Source: Enterobacterales bacterium (GTDB taxonomy: Bacteria; Pseudomonadota; Gammaproteobacteria; Enterobacterales; Enterobacteriaceae). Taken from it: a DNA stretch of 46,945 nucleotides. Of the stretch, positions 10,335 through 19,848 are shown one piece after another. Where the stretch lies: contig JAATFO010000145.1 in assembly GCA_015655145.1 (NCBI GenBank), positions 1 through 46,945 on the forward strand, read 5' to 3'. A program made the translations under genes and the position numbers. The notes beneath the pieces were generated by a model that saw only the letters and a program-made list of their open reading frames with translations, made no database searches and was not told the origin of the DNA. Positions within the stretch are counted from its first letter, which is position 1; every line of letters starts with the position of its first letter.

Positions 10335-10967
10335 ATGAAAGTGGCAGCATTAGCACTGGCGTTAGTGGCATCCATGCCGGTGGTAGCCAGTGCGCATCAG
10401 GCAGGCGATTTTTTCATGCGTGCAGGGACGGCGACTGTACGCCCTACGGAAGGATCGGATAACGTTTTAGGGTTAGGATCCTTTGATGTCAATAATAATA
10501 CCCAGCTGGGACTGACATTTACCTGGATGGCGACAGATAATGTCGGTATCGAACTACTGGCCGCGACACCATTCCGCCATAAAGTGGGTCTGGCTGCTAC
10601 CGGGACGCTGGCCACGGTACGCCAGTTACCGCCGACCTTAATGGCGCAATATTATTTCTTCGACAGTAACAGTAAAATACGTCCCTACATCGGGGCAGGT
10701 ATTAACTACACCACCTTCTTTGATACTGATTTTAACCAAACCGGGCGTGATGCCGGACTGAGCGATTTAAGCGTGAAAGATTCATGGGGTATGGCCGGAC
10801 AGGTGGGGCTGGACTATGAAATCGATCAGAACTGGATGCTGAACATGTCAGTCTGGTATATGGATATTGATACCGAAGTGAAATTCAAAGCCAATGGCCA
10901 ACAACAAAACATCAATACCCGTATTGATCCCTGGGTATTCTTTTTTGGTATAGGTTATCGGTTTTAA
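10335..10967 (+). CDS. ompW: Outer-membrane protein OmpW
   Basis: Eight-stranded outer-membrane beta-barrel with a narrow hydrophobic channel. It is implicated in passage of small hydrophobic molecules and in stress and anaerobic adaptation. It has 210 residues (E. coli 212). A signal peptide of about 20 residues ends at VASA before HQAGDFF. Family blocks follow: FFMRAGTATVRPTEG, NNTQLGLTFTWMATDN, ELLAATPFRHK, RPYIGAGINYTTFFD, NMSVWYMDIDT, and a C-terminal barrel signal ending GIGYRF. AAAGGAG precedes the ATG. A perfect FNR box lies upstream and a terminator shared with the next gene lies downstream. Confidence 0.97.
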   Translation: MKVAALALALVASMPVVASAHQAGDFFMRAGTATVRPTEGSDNVLGLGSFDVNNNTQLGLTFTWMATDNVGIELLAATPFRHKVGLAATGTLATVRQLPPTLMAQYYFFDSNSKIRPYIGAGINYTTFFDTDFNQTGRDAGLSDLSVKDSWGMAGQVGLDYEIDQNWMLNMSVWYMDIDTEVKFKANGQQQNINTRIDPWVFFFGIGYRF

Positions 10968-10974
10968 TTGCTAA

Positions 10975-10997
10975 AAAGGCCGGGATCACCGGCCTTT
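10975..10997. terminator. Bidirectional terminator between ompW and the BON lipoprotein gene
   Basis: The perfect stem AAAGGCCGG/CCGGCCTTT (10975-10983 with 10989-10997) with a 5-base loop lies between two convergent genes. Short A and T runs at the stem base let it work in both directions. Confidence 0.75.
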
Positions 10998-11015
10998 GAT
11001 CTTCTGGCAGCGTGT

Positions 11016-11330
11016 TTATTTGATCTGCATATTGTTGACAACAGATCTGACGCCCGCCACTTTGCGTGTGACTTTTACTGCCTGGTTCGCCATTTGTGGT
11101 GAGGAAACGAAACCGCTTAATTGCACACGACCTTTGAATGTTTCTACGTTAATTTCCCTTGCTTTCAGCGAGTCATCACGCAATAACTCACTTTTCACTT
11201 TCGTGGTGATCACCGTGTCATCGAGGTACCCGCCGGTCCCTTCCTGAGTGGATGTGGGAGCACATGCACTGAGTGTCATCGCTACTGTCGCCGCTATTAT
11301 TGTGCCGCTTAGTACACTAAAAAACTTCAT
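11016..11330 (-). CDS. BON-domain lipoprotein
   Basis: 104-residue envelope protein. A signal peptide with lipobox LSAC places the lipidated Cys at residue 23; the next residues (Ala-Pro-Thr) contain no Asp at +2, so outer-membrane sorting is expected. Residues about 36-104 form a single BON domain (YLDDTVITTKVKSELL, VETFKGRVQLSGFV, AGVRSVVNNMQIK), a phospholipid-binding fold seen in OsmY and DolP. It is shorter than those two-domain proteins. E. coli has yciGFE between ompW and trpA; this gene occupies that interval here. Comparable BON genes beside ompW are recalled from Serratia- and Yersinia-type genomes, but this was not checked. Confidence 0.85.
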   Translation of the reverse strand: MKFFSVLSGTIIAATVAMTLSACAPTSTQEGTGGYLDDTVITTKVKSELLRDDSLKAREINVETFKGRVQLSGFVSSPQMANQAVKVTRKVAGVRSVVNNMQIK

Positions 11331-11426
11331 GGTTTATCTCCTTGTCACAATACAGGGAACACCGCCCTTAATGGCAGACCCATTTATCAGTGTGGGCTAA
11401 CTGCGTGAAATGCACAAATAAAAGCT

Positions 11427-11472
11427 AAAAAAAGAAAGGAAAGAATGCCTTATCATATGACAAAGCATTCTT
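11427..11472 (-). terminator. Terminator of the trp operon
   Basis: Inverted repeat AAGAATGC/GCATTCTT (11441-11448 with 11465-11472) with a self-complementary TCATATGA loop, 7 bp after the trpA stop. On the trp strand it is followed by a pyrimidine-rich stretch ending in seven T (complement of 11427-11433). Confidence 0.65.
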
Positions 11473-11479
11473 ATGGCGA

Positions 11480-12283
11480 TCAGCGTGTCGCGGCCTTCAG
11501 GCTGCTTACAAAGTTTTTTAACTCTGCCAGCATGATCTCAGGTTGATGGTGATTTTTTTCGATGATTTTTACAATGGCGGAACCAGAAATAGCACCATCC
11601 GCGCCAGCGGTAATGGCTTCTTTTACCTGTGAAGGCTCTGAAATACCGAAACCTTGCAGTGTCGGCACCGCATTATATTCCCGTAATTTAGTGATTAAAT
11701 GCTGGAGGGGCAAATTTGCCCGTTGTTCCGCACCCGTGACGCCAGCGCGTGACAGCAGGTAAATATAACCGCGCCCATGTGAGGCTATTTCACGTAACAA
11801 GTCATCATCGGCGTTGGGCGGGCAGATAAAAACGGAGGCAACATTATGGCGAATTGCCGCCTGACGGAACGGCGTGGACTCTTCAATGGGCACATCGGCG
11901 ATCAGTACCGAGTCGACCCCCACTTCGGCGCAGTGGGCATAAAATGTGTCAATCCCTTTGTTAAACACCAGATTGGCGTACATCAACAGACCGATCGGTA
12001 ATGTCGGATACTTTTGACGAATGGCGGCCAGCATCTCAAAGCACACTGATGGTGTTGTTCCGGCGGCAAAAGCCCGCAGGGTGGCATTCTGAATGGTGGG
12101 GCCATCCGCCAGCGGATCAGAGAACGGGATGCCAAGTTCCAGCGCGTCAGCACCGCCATCCACCAGTGCGTCGATAATATTTAATGAGAGCGCAGGTGAG
12201 GGATCGCCCAGCGTGACGAAGGGCACAAATGCGCCTTCTTTACGTTCTTTCAGGCGAGTAAACAATTGCTGATAACGATCCAT
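11480..12283 (-). CDS. trpA: Tryptophan synthase alpha chain
   Basis: Cleaves indole-3-glycerol phosphate to indole and glyceraldehyde-3-phosphate; the indole passes by tunnel to TrpB. It is a TIM barrel of 267 residues (E. coli 268). Catalytic Glu49 (DALELG) and Asp60 (DPLAD) are both in the expected positions. The phosphate-binding region [13 protein letters not shown] is near the C-terminus. The ATG overlaps the trpB stop codon by one base (TAATG), which couples translation of the two subunits. Last gene of the operon, followed by a terminator. Confidence 0.98.
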   Translation of the reverse strand: MDRYQQLFTRLKERKEGAFVPFVTLGDPSPALSLNIIDALVDGGADALELGIPFSDPLADGPTIQNATLRAFAAGTTPSVCFEMLAAIRQKYPTLPIGLLMYANLVFNKGIDTFYAHCAEVGVDSVLIADVPIEESTPFRQAAIRHNVASVFICPPNADDDLLREIASHGRGYIYLLSRAGVTGAEQRANLPLQHLITKLREYNAVPTLQGFGISEPSQVKEAITAGADGAISGSAIVKIIEKNHHQPEIMLAELKNFVSSLKAATR

Positions 12284-13473
12284 TATATTTCTCCCCGAGC
12301 TTGCAGAATTTCCTGAACGGCAAAAATGTCTTTATCACCACGGCCGGAAAGGCTAACCACCAGAACCTGTTCTTTATCTGGATTTTGCTGGATCATTTTC
12401 AGTGCATAGGCAAGCGCGTGTGATGATTCCAGAGCGGGCAAAATACCTTCTGACCGGCAGAGCGCCTTAAAGGCATCGAGAGCTTCCTCATCGGTAATCG
12501 AAACGTATTCGGCACGGCCAATACTGTTCAGATAAGCATGTTGCGGCCCCACGGATGGAAAATCGAGCCCGGCAGAAATCGAATAAGATTCTTCTATCTG
12601 ACCATCTTCAGTTTGCATCATCGGCGCTTTCATACCGAAGTAGATACCGGTACGCCCGTGTTTCAGCGGGGCGCCATGTTCTCCGGTTTCGATACCGTGC
12701 CCGGCAGGTTCGACACCAATCAGGCCGACAGCGGGCTCATCAATAAAATCAGCGAACATGCCGATGGCGTTTGATCCACCGCCAACGCAGGCAATCACCG
12801 CATCTGGCAATCGGCCCTCTTTTGCCAGCACTTGCGCTTTGGTTTCTTCACCAATCATGCGTTGAAATTCACGCACAATCGTGGGGTAAGGATGCGGGCC
12901 CGCCGCAGTGCCCAGCATATAGTGGGCCTTATCGTAACTGCCGGACCAGTCGCGTAGCGCCTCATTACAGGCGTCTTTCAGGGTGGCAGAACCGCTGTAT
13001 ACCGGGATCACTTCCGCGCCCATCAAACGCATACGTAACACGTTGGGTGACTGACGTTTGATGTCTTTGCCCCCCATATAAATACGGCATTTCAGGCCAA
13101 ACAGTGCGCAGGCGATCGCGGATGCCACACCATGCTGTCCGGCACCGGTTTCAGCGATGATTTCGCTTTTACCCATGCGTTTCGCCAGTAATGCCTGCCC
13201 CAATACCTGATTGGTTTTATGCGCACCGCCATGCAACAGATCTTCGCGTTTCAGATAGAGGCGGGTTTTGCTACCTTTGGTCAGGTTTTGACATAGCGTC
13301 AGAGCAGTAGGACGACCGGCATAATTTTTCAGTAAATCAGTAAACTCGGCCTGAAATGCCGGGTCAGCTTGCGCGCTGACAAACGCTTCTTCCAGTTGAC
13401 GTAGCGCTGGCATCAGGATTTGCGGCACATACATGCCGCCAAACTCGCCAAAATAGGGGTTTAATAAGGTCAT
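12283..13473 (-). CDS. trpB: Tryptophan synthase beta chain
   Basis: PLP enzyme that joins indole and serine to make tryptophan in the alpha2-beta2 complex with TrpA. It has 396 residues (E. coli 397). The PLP Lys is in [12 protein letters not shown] (Lys86), the glycine-rich phosphate loop is [10 protein letters not shown], and the catalytic Glu lies in AETGAGQHG. The intact C-terminus includes [10 protein letters not shown]. It is separated from trpCF by 47 bp with its own ribosome binding site, and its stop overlaps the trpA start. Confidence 0.98.
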   Translation of the reverse strand: MTLLNPYFGEFGGMYVPQILMPALRQLEEAFVSAQADPAFQAEFTDLLKNYAGRPTALTLCQNLTKGSKTRLYLKREDLLHGGAHKTNQVLGQALLAKRMGKSEIIAETGAGQHGVASAIACALFGLKCRIYMGGKDIKRQSPNVLRMRLMGAEVIPVYSGSATLKDACNEALRDWSGSYDKAHYMLGTAAGPHPYPTIVREFQRMIGEETKAQVLAKEGRLPDAVIACVGGGSNAIGMFADFIDEPAVGLIGVEPAGHGIETGEHGAPLKHGRTGIYFGMKAPMMQTEDGQIEESYSISAGLDFPSVGPQHAYLNSIGRAEYVSITDEEALDAFKALCRSEGILPALESSHALAYALKMIQQNPDKEQVLVVSLSGRGDKDIFAVQEILQARGEI

Positions 13474-13520
13474 GTGAGTTCTCTTTACTTTGAGGGAGCC
13501 CAGGGAACGGGCTCATTAAA

Positions 13521-14882
13521 TCAGTAGCTGCGTAGCACCTGAAAAACGGCGGCAATTTTGTTGCCATCTTTCACGCCGGACGCATTTTCTACGCCAGAGT
13601 TGAAGTCAAGACCGGCACAACCCAGTTGCGCGGCTTCACCGCAGTTGTCCGGACCGAGGCCACCAGCCAGCAGTACATTGCTGAGATCCTGGCCCCGGAG
13701 TAATGACCAGTCGAAGCGTTTACCACTGCCGCCATTGCCATTGTCAAACAGGTAACGATCAACATGTTGCCAGTCACGCGCCGGTAAAACGTCTTTCACA
13801 CTGAGCGCCTTCCAGATTTTTGTCCTGGCCGGTAACTGAGCACGTAAAGCTGCTACGTAGGCCTGATCCTCATCGCCATGTAATTGTACGGCGTACAACG
13901 CCAGGTGCTCAGCCATAGTGACAACGTCACTCACGCTGTGATTACGAAATACGCCAACATAGTTGAGCGGTGCGCCAGCCATCACGCTGCGTGCCTGCGC
14001 TTCATTGATATATCGTGGCGAGTGTGTGGCGAAAATGAGTCCGCCAAAAACGGCGCCGGCGTTGTAGGCTGACAGGGCATCTTGCGCGCGTGTCAGGCCA
14101 CACACTTTGTTATCACCGATAATAACCCGCCGCACGGCGGTATGCAGATTGTCTTCCGCCATCAGGGCCGAGCCAATCAGGAAGCCATTGGCAAAGTGGC
14201 TCAATTCACGGACCTGAGCATAATTATGGATACCTGATTCACTGATCACCGTGACGCCCTGCGGCAGACGTGGCGCCAACTGACGCGTGCGATTAAGATC
14301 GATCGAGAGATCGCGCAGATCACGATTATTGATCCCAACCACTTTTGCTTCCAGCGTGATTGCCCGCTGCAGTTCCGCTTCATTGCTGGCTTCGGTCAGT
14401 ACGCCCATCTTGAGGCTGTGTGCAACGGCCGACAGTTGACGATATTGTTCGTCATTCAACACTGACAACATCAACAGAATGGCATCGGCCTGGTAAAAAC
14501 GCGCCAGCCAGATTTGGTAAGGATCGATAATGAAGTCTTTGCACAAAATCGGCTGTGTGGTAGCGGCACTGACCAGAGGCAGGAATTCGACGCTGCCCTG
14601 AAAATATTTTTCATCGGTCAGAACAGAGATAGCGGAAGCATAATCTTTATACACCCCGGCAATCAGCGCTGGATTAAAATCCTGACGAATCAAGCCTTTT
14701 GATGGCGAGGCTTTTTTACATTCAAGGATGAAAACAGTCCGTGCGCTCTGCAACGCCTGATAGAAATCACGGCTGGCAGCGTTGACTTCATTCCGGAACG
14801 TTGCCAGCGGTTGTTGTGCCTGGCGTGTGGCCAGCCAAACGGCTTTGTCCCTGACTATCTGATTCAGTACGGTTTCCTGCAT
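13521..14882 (-). CDS. trpC: Fused indole-3-glycerol phosphate synthase / phosphoribosylanthranilate isomerase
   Basis: Two TIM barrels catalysing successive steps of tryptophan synthesis. The N-terminal IGPS domain (about 1-255) has ILECKKASPSKG with the catalytic Lys and NRDLRDLSIDL. The C-terminal PRAI domain (from about 256) has KVCGLTRAQDA with the catalytic Cys and GLDFNSGVENASGVKD. The 453 residues match the fused E. coli TrpC. The fused TrpC(F) state combined with unfused trpG and trpD is typical of non-Escherichia enterics. It starts 2 bp after the trpD stop, implying coupled translation. Confidence 0.97.
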   Translation of the reverse strand: MQETVLNQIVRDKAVWLATRQAQQPLATFRNEVNAASRDFYQALQSARTVFILECKKASPSKGLIRQDFNPALIAGVYKDYASAISVLTDEKYFQGSVEFLPLVSAATTQPILCKDFIIDPYQIWLARFYQADAILLMLSVLNDEQYRQLSAVAHSLKMGVLTEASNEAELQRAITLEAKVVGINNRDLRDLSIDLNRTRQLAPRLPQGVTVISESGIHNYAQVRELSHFANGFLIGSALMAEDNLHTAVRRVIIGDNKVCGLTRAQDALSAYNAGAVFGGLIFATHSPRYINEAQARSVMAGAPLNYVGVFRNHSVSDVVTMAEHLALYAVQLHGDEDQAYVAALRAQLPARTKIWKALSVKDVLPARDWQHVDRYLFDNGNGGSGKRFDWSLLRGQDLSNVLLAGGLGPDNCGEAAQLGCAGLDFNSGVENASGVKDGNKIAAVFQVLRSY

Positions 14883-14884
14883 GA

Positions 14885-15883
14885 TTATCCTCGTGCTGCT
14901 AAAGCAATAACGCGTTCATAAGCCTGCCCGCTGCGGATGGCTTTAATTGCCTGCTGAGCGTTTTCGCGTAAATCTTCATGGCCAAATACTTTTAATAACA
15001 TAGCAACGTTAATGGCCACGGCGTCTTCATGAGCGCGTTCGCCATGGCCCTTGAGTAGGCGCGCCAGAATATCACGATTTTCTTCCGGCGTGCCGCCGGT
15101 TAATGCTTCTTTGACATGGAAACTCAGGCCGAAATCCTCTGGAGTCAATTGATAACACGTGATTTCGCCATCCCGCAGTTCGGCGACATGCGTTGGGCTG
15201 TGTACGGCGACTTCGTCCATCCCGCCGCCATGCACCACGGCTGCCCGTTGATATCCCAGGACACGCAAGGTTTCAGCGATGGGTAATACCAGTTCCGGGC
15301 TATAGACGCCAATAACTGCCAGTGGCGGACGTGCCGGGTTAATCAGCGGGCCAAGAACATTGAACAAGGTTCGAGTTTTTAACTGCTGGCGCACTGGCAT
15401 GGCATGGCGGAATCCGGTGTGATATTGCGGGGCGAACAGGAAACAGACATTGAGCTCATCAAGGGCCTTACGTGCCAGTTCCGGGGATAAATCCAGACGA
15501 ATGCCAAAAGCCGCCAGTAAATCGGAGGAGCCTGATTTACTGGAAACGCTACGGTTGCCGTGCTTTGCCACTTTAACGCCACAAGTGGCGGCGACAAAAG
15601 CGCTGGCGGTGGAAATGTTAATGCTATTGCTGCCATCGCCACCGGTGCCAACAATGTCAGCAAAGGCATAATCGGGACGCGGGAAGGGTTTGGCATCTTC
15701 CAGTAGGGCGGTAGCAGCCCCGGCGATCTCTTGTGGATGTTCGCCACGCACTTTCATGGCCACTAAGGCCGCCGACAGTTGTGTGGGTTCCAGTTGCCCG
15801 GTAATGATGGCACTGAAAAGCTGGTGGCTTTCCGACTGCGTCAATATCTGGGCCTGGTAGAGTTTCTCCAGTATGTGTTGCAT
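14885..15883 (-). CDS. trpD: Anthranilate phosphoribosyltransferase
   Basis: Transfers phosphoribose from PRPP to anthranilate. It has 332 residues, stand-alone, lacking the N-terminal glutamine amidotransferase domain to which it is fused in E. coli. The PRPP-binding motif [14 protein letters not shown] and the anthranilate-site region [17 protein letters not shown] are present, plus [10 protein letters not shown]. Two adjacent ATGs are possible; the second (15883) matches the family start [11 protein letters not shown] and has better spacing from AGGGG. It lies 15 bp after trpG. Confidence 0.96.
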   Translation of the reverse strand: MQHILEKLYQAQILTQSESHQLFSAIITGQLEPTQLSAALVAMKVRGEHPQEIAGAATALLEDAKPFPRPDYAFADIVGTGGDGSNSINISTASAFVAATCGVKVAKHGNRSVSSKSGSSDLLAAFGIRLDLSPELARKALDELNVCFLFAPQYHTGFRHAMPVRQQLKTRTLFNVLGPLINPARPPLAVIGVYSPELVLPIAETLRVLGYQRAAVVHGGGMDEVAVHSPTHVAELRDGEITCYQLTPEDFGLSFHVKEALTGGTPEENRDILARLLKGHGERAHEDAVAINVAMLLKVFGHEDLRENAQQAIKAIRSGQAYERVIALAARG

Positions 15884-15898
15884 CATTTTCCCCTGTAA

Positions 15899-16477
15899 TT
15901 ATGCCAGTGCCCAGTCCAGGGTTTGCTCAAGCAGTCGGGCTCCCTGGGTGGTAAGAATAGATTCCGGATGGAACTGAAAACCGCAGATGCGATCAGTATC
16001 GTGACGGACCGCCATCACCATGCCGTTAAAGGTGGCATTGATTGTCAATTCCGCTGGAATGTTGCTGCCGATCAGCGAATGGTAACGGGCCACGGAGAGC
16101 GGATTGCTCAGACCGGCAAACATTGCTTCGCCATCATGGGTAATGGCCGATGCTTTACCGTGCAGGATCTCACCCGCCTGGCCGACATGCCCACCGTAAG
16201 CGGCGATGATCGCCTGATGGCCCAGGCAAATACCAATAATCGGTAAGCGTCCACGCAGACGCTGCAGCAATTCAGGCATACAACCCGCTTCTGCCGGGGT
16301 ACCGGGTCCCGGAGATAGCATTAATACCGGGTTTTCCATGGTTTGCAGGCGCTCAATCAGAACCTCTGTGGGAACATTGTTACGATAAATCACCACGTTA
16401 TGGCCGAAGGCGCGTAACTGGTCGACGAGGTTGTAAGTAAAAGAATCAATGTTGTCGAGCAGCAGAATATCGGCCAT
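15899..16477 (-). CDS. trpG: Anthranilate synthase component II (glutamine amidotransferase)
   Basis: Supplies ammonia from glutamine to TrpE. Class I amidotransferase of 192 residues encoded separately from trpD. The nucleophile Cys lies in GICLGHQA and the His-Glu pair in FQFHPESI; the oxyanion region [11 protein letters not shown] is present. The ATG at 16477 is chosen because homology begins at [17 protein letters not shown] and it overlaps the trpE stop (TGATG); a start six codons upstream would lie inside trpE. The overlap ensures near-equal synthesis of the two subunits of the complex. Confidence 0.97.
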   Translation of the reverse strand: MADILLLDNIDSFTYNLVDQLRAFGHNVVIYRNNVPTEVLIERLQTMENPVLMLSPGPGTPAEAGCMPELLQRLRGRLPIIGICLGHQAIIAAYGGHVGQAGEILHGKASAITHDGEAMFAGLSNPLSVARYHSLIGSNIPAELTINATFNGMVMAVRHDTDRICGFQFHPESILTTQGARLLEQTLDWALA

Positions 16478-18039
16478 CAGAAAACCTCCGTACAATGGTG
16501 AGCGCTGGCGATTGCGCGCAGTACTGCGCGTGCTTTATTACGACTTTCATCCGCTTCAGCCTGAGGATTGGAATCAAGCACCACGCCAGCGCCAGCCTGA
16601 ACGGTAGCCATGCCATCTTCGACATAGGCGGATCGGATGACGATACACGTGTCCAGATCGCCGTGGGCGGTAAAATAGCCCACCGCGCCCCCATAGCTGC
16701 CGCGTCGGGTTCCTTCGGCATTTGCAATAAGCTGCATGGCCCGTACTTTCGGCGCACCGCTGAGAGTACCCATATTCATACAGGCCCGACAGGCATGGAG
16801 TACATCAAGATCGGCGCGTAACGTACCGACGACTCGGGAAACCAGATGCATCACAAAAGAATAACGATCGACTTTTGTCAGATCCGCCACATAACGGCTG
16901 CCCGGTTCACAAATTCGCGCCAGATCATTGCGCGCCAGATCAACCAGCATCAGATGCTCGGACAACTCTTTATGGTCGGTGCGCATTTCCAGTTCCATAC
17001 GGCTATCAAGATCGCGGTCAAGGGAGCCGTCGGCATGACGTCCACGCGGGCGGGTACCGGCAATCGGATAAATTTCAATCTGACGATGTGTTGCTTCGTA
17101 TTTCAGTGAGCTCTCCGGCGATGCGCCGAACAGGCTGAAATCCTGGTCCTGCATGAAAAACATGTAAGGGCTTGGATTGCTCTTTTTCAGTGTGTCATAC
17201 GCGGCCAGTGGGGACGGACAAGGCAGATGAAAACGACGCGACGGGACAACCTGGAAAATCTCTCCAATGCGGATGGCTTCCTGCATACGGCGCACCACAT
17301 CACCATATTGTTCATCACTCTGATTACAATGCAGGGTCATTTTTTCCACGGTTTGTACTGGCAACGGATGCGCTGGCTGCAACATCTGATTATGCAACTG
17401 CTTAATCCGGTTTTGCAGACGCTGGAATTCACTGGTTGATGGGGTGAACAGGCTGGCTTGCAGACGAGCTCGCTGATTTTGGTGATCGATCACTAATAAT
17501 GTTTCCGCCAGATAGATGCAGTAATCAGGGCAACGTTGTTCGTTGTTGAGTGACGGCAGGACTTCAAAATTAGCCACTAAATCATAGGCGAATAACCCAC
17601 CCAGTAACATGGCTTCACGTTCATTCTCGGGGGTATTAATCAATTGCGGTAACAGGCGCAGGGCATCAAATACTGACAGCGATTTTAGCCGGGAATCTTC
17701 ATCTTGTAGTTGTTCGAGGGTGGGGAAAGTCAATTCCCGCCCATCCGGATGTGCCTGGTTAGCGACGTTATCTGGGAGCGCTTTATCCAGTAACGGCAGG
17801 AGGTTTCGACCGTTTTCTGACAATGCCTGAATGGTTACACAATTACCGAGTGCAGTGATGCGTAAGGCGCTATCGACAATGAGCAGGCTTTTCAGATTCT
17901 GTTTGCTGTTAATGTCCGCTGATTCCAGCAACAGGGTGGTTGGCCGGGCGCCGCACAATTGATGGAATAATGCGGCCGGGTCTTTACGGTATGGCGCGGT
18001 TCCCGTAATCAACTTCAGTGTAGGTTTTGCAATTGGCAT
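16477..18039 (-). CDS. trpE: Anthranilate synthase component I
   Basis: Converts chorismate to anthranilate with ammonia from TrpG, the first committed and feedback-inhibited step of tryptophan synthesis. It has 520 residues, as in E. coli. The N-terminal feedback element [11 protein letters not shown] (about residues 35-45) contains the conserved Leu-Leu-Glu-Ser. Chorismate-site motifs are [33 protein letters not shown] and [12 protein letters not shown]. First structural gene of the operon, about 95 bp downstream of the trpL stop and just after the attenuator. Confidence 0.98.
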   Translation of the reverse strand: MPIAKPTLKLITGTAPYRKDPAALFHQLCGARPTTLLLESADINSKQNLKSLLIVDSALRITALGNCVTIQALSENGRNLLPLLDKALPDNVANQAHPDGRELTFPTLEQLQDEDSRLKSLSVFDALRLLPQLINTPENEREAMLLGGLFAYDLVANFEVLPSLNNEQRCPDYCIYLAETLLVIDHQNQRARLQASLFTPSTSEFQRLQNRIKQLHNQMLQPAHPLPVQTVEKMTLHCNQSDEQYGDVVRRMQEAIRIGEIFQVVPSRRFHLPCPSPLAAYDTLKKSNPSPYMFFMQDQDFSLFGASPESSLKYEATHRQIEIYPIAGTRPRGRHADGSLDRDLDSRMELEMRTDHKELSEHLMLVDLARNDLARICEPGSRYVADLTKVDRYSFVMHLVSRVVGTLRADLDVLHACRACMNMGTLSGAPKVRAMQLIANAEGTRRGSYGGAVGYFTAHGDLDTCIVIRSAYVEDGMATVQAGAGVVLDSNPQAEADESRNKARAVLRAIASAHHCTEVF

Positions 18040-18063
18040 GATGTGTTCTCTGAATTTCGCGCG

Positions 18064-18086
18064 AAAAAAAACCCGCTATTGGCGGG
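18064..18086 (-). terminator. trp attenuator terminator
   Basis: On the minus strand the stem CCCGC/GCGGG (complement of 18082-18086 and 18072-18076, 5-base loop) is followed by eight T. This is the 3:4 terminator of classical trp attenuation. Upstream segments in the leader (GGGCG after the trpL stop and CGCCC around the Trp codons) can form the alternative 1:2 pairing. The placement between trpL and trpE is as in E. coli. Confidence 0.85.
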
Positions 18087-18134
18087 CTCGGGTATCAGCA
18101 TTTCTGTTACACGCAGATGCATGACGTCGTCGCC

Positions 18135-18188
18135 CTATTGGGAAGACGGGCGCCACCAACCTTGCGTAGGCGTGTAAATAAACGTCAT
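18135..18188 (-). CDS. trpL: trp operon leader peptide TrpL
   Basis: A 17-residue leader peptide, MTFIYTPTQGWWRPSSQ, with tandem Trp codons at positions 11 and 12. Ribosome stalling at these when charged tRNA-Trp is scarce favours the antiterminator and allows transcription of trpE. E. coli TrpL is 14 residues with the same GWWR core; here the region before the Trp codons is longer and unrelated. It starts 33 bp downstream of the promoter -10 hexamer and ends about 50 bp before the terminator hairpin. Confidence 0.9.
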   Translation of the reverse strand: MTFIYTPTQGWWRPSSQ

Positions 18189-18215
18189 TTTGAATACCCT
18201 CTATCGTGAACTTGT

Positions 18216-18249
18216 GTACTAGTTAACTAGTTCTAAACGGAAAAGTCAA
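18216..18249 (-). promoter_or_regulatory. trp promoter and TrpR operator
   Basis: On the minus strand, -35 TTGACT (18249-18244) and -10 TTAACT (18226-18221) are separated by 17 bp. The -10 lies within the palindrome ACTAGTTAACTAGT (18218-18231), which is the same operator core as in E. coli, where TrpR with tryptophan blocks RNA polymerase. The divergent trpH gene begins about 70 bp away. Confidence 0.92.
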
Positions 18250-18318
18250 TACTCTTTTTTCGCTTGATGGAAAATCTCGCTATGATGCGGCATAACATTA
18301 CTGTATTCCGGAGTGGGT

Positions 18319-19191
18319 TTGAGCACATTAACATCGTTAAGTGATTTTATGTTGTATGACCTTCACAGCCACACCCGCGCTTCGGACGGGATGTTAACGC
18401 CCGAAGCGCTGGTATTACGTGCGGTTCAGATGCGCGTCGGAGTGCTGGCGATCACCGATCATGACACGGTCGCGGGTATTGCCCCCGCCCGAGCAGCACT
18501 CATCCAGCACCAGTTGCCGTTACAACTGATTAATGGGGTAGAGATATCCACTTTATGGGAGCATCACGAAATCCATATTGTCGGCCTTGGTATCGATGCG
18601 CATGCCAGCGAGATGCGCCAGTTTCTGGCAGCTCAAGCGGCATCGCGCCTGACGCGGGCACAGTTGATTGCGGAAAAACTGGAAAAAGCCCATATCCACG
18701 GCGCACTGGATGGAGTGCTGCGGTTAGCCGAAGGCGGCGCGGTCACCCGGGGCCATTTTGCCCGTTATCTGATTGAACAGGGAAAAGCCGACAACATGGC
18801 ACAGGTGTTTAAACATTACCTTGCGCGTGGCAAAACCGGTTATGTCCCGCCACAGTGGTGTACAATAAAACAAGCTATTGATGCTATTCACCATTCTGGT
18901 GGCTGCGCGGTGCTGGCACATCCCGGGCGGTATGGCTTGTCAGCCAAATGGCTAAAACGTCTGATTGTCTGTTTTACTGAATTCGGTGGCGATGCCATGG
19001 AGGTCGCACAGTGCCAGCAACCGCCCAATGAACGTCGCCAGTTGGGCGACTATGCCCAGGAGTATGGGCTGGCGGCCTCGCAGGGGTCTGATTTCCATCA
19101 ACCTTGTCCGTGGATCGAATTGGGTAAAAAGTTGTGGTTACCTGGCGGCGTAGAGGCTGTCTGGACACGTTTTCCGCATTTGGTCGGCTGA
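18319..19191 (+). CDS. trpH: PHP-domain phosphoesterase RNase AM / TrpH (YciV)
   Basis: PHP-domain metal-dependent phosphoesterase. E. coli TrpH (RNase AM) hydrolyses 3',5'-nucleoside bisphosphates and trims RNA 5' ends, including rRNA. Metal-ligand motifs are DLHSHTRASDG, AITDHDTVAG, NGVEIST, VLAHPGRYG and SQGSDFHQP. The start is uncertain: a TTG at 18319 has GGAG six bases upstream and gives 290 residues; a GTG at 18313 abuts the GGAG; an ATG at 18349 gives MLYDLHSH. It is divergent from the trp promoter and 36 bp upstream of yciO, so probably co-transcribed with it. Confidence 0.92.
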   Translation: MSTLTSLSDFMLYDLHSHTRASDGMLTPEALVLRAVQMRVGVLAITDHDTVAGIAPARAALIQHQLPLQLINGVEISTLWEHHEIHIVGLGIDAHASEMRQFLAAQAASRLTRAQLIAEKLEKAHIHGALDGVLRLAEGGAVTRGHFARYLIEQGKADNMAQVFKHYLARGKTGYVPPQWCTIKQAIDAIHHSGGCAVLAHPGRYGLSAKWLKRLIVCFTEFGGDAMEVAQCQQPPNERRQLGDYAQEYGLAASQGSDFHQPCPWIELGKKLWLPGGVEAVWTRFPHLVG

Positions 19192-19227
19192 TTAACTCAA
19201 CAGAGAAAAGGCGATAAGAGGTCAGTT

Positions 19228-19848
19228 ATGAGTCAATTTTTTTACATTCATCCGGAGAACCCACAGCCACGACTGATTAAACAGGCGGTGGATTACCTTA
19301 ATCAAAGTGGTGTTATTGTTTATCCCACCGACTCTGGCTATGCATTGGGGTGTCGTCTGGAAGATAAAAACGCCATGGAACGTATTTGCCAGATTCGTCA
19401 GTTAGAGGATGGCCACAATTTTACGTTAATGTGCCGTGACCTTTCTGAGCTTGCAACCTATGCCCATGTGGATAATAGCGCCTTTCGCCTGATTAAAAAT
19501 AATACACCGGGTAAGTACACCTTTATTCTTAAAGCGACCAAAGAAGTACCGCGACGTTTGATGAGTGAGAAACGTAAAACGATTGGCTTGCGGGTGCCGT
19601 CAAATGCCATTGCCCTGGCCTTGTTAGCGATGCTCAATGAACCGATGATGTCAACGTCGTTGATGTTGCCAGGTAATGATTTCACGGAATCCGATCCTGA
19701 AGAAATTCAGAATACCATTGGTAAGCGTGTGGATTTAATTATTGATGGCGGGACGCTGGGTCAGCAACCTACGACGGTGATTGATCTTACTGGCGATACG
19801 CCGCTGGTGATACGCGAAGGTGTTGGTGACGTCAGTCCTTTCTTATAA
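19228..19848 (+). CDS. yciO: YciO, Sua5/YciO/YrdC-family protein
   Basis: Paralogue of the TsaC/Sua5 enzymes that make threonylcarbamoyl-AMP for tRNA modification; YciO itself has only weak activity of this kind and its main role is unclear. It has 206 residues, equal to E. coli. Motifs include GGVIVYPTDSGYALG-like residues (here GVIVYPTDSGYALGC), the basic ATP-site block PRRLMSEKRKTIGLRVPS and TTVIDLTGD. Neighbour trpH encodes a phosphoesterase, and the pair is conserved. Confidence 0.95.
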   Translation: MSQFFYIHPENPQPRLIKQAVDYLNQSGVIVYPTDSGYALGCRLEDKNAMERICQIRQLEDGHNFTLMCRDLSELATYAHVDNSAFRLIKNNTPGKYTFILKATKEVPRRLMSEKRKTIGLRVPSNAIALALLAMLNEPMMSTSLMLPGNDFTESDPEEIQNTIGKRVDLIIDGGTLGQQPTTVIDLTGDTPLVIREGVGDVSPFL

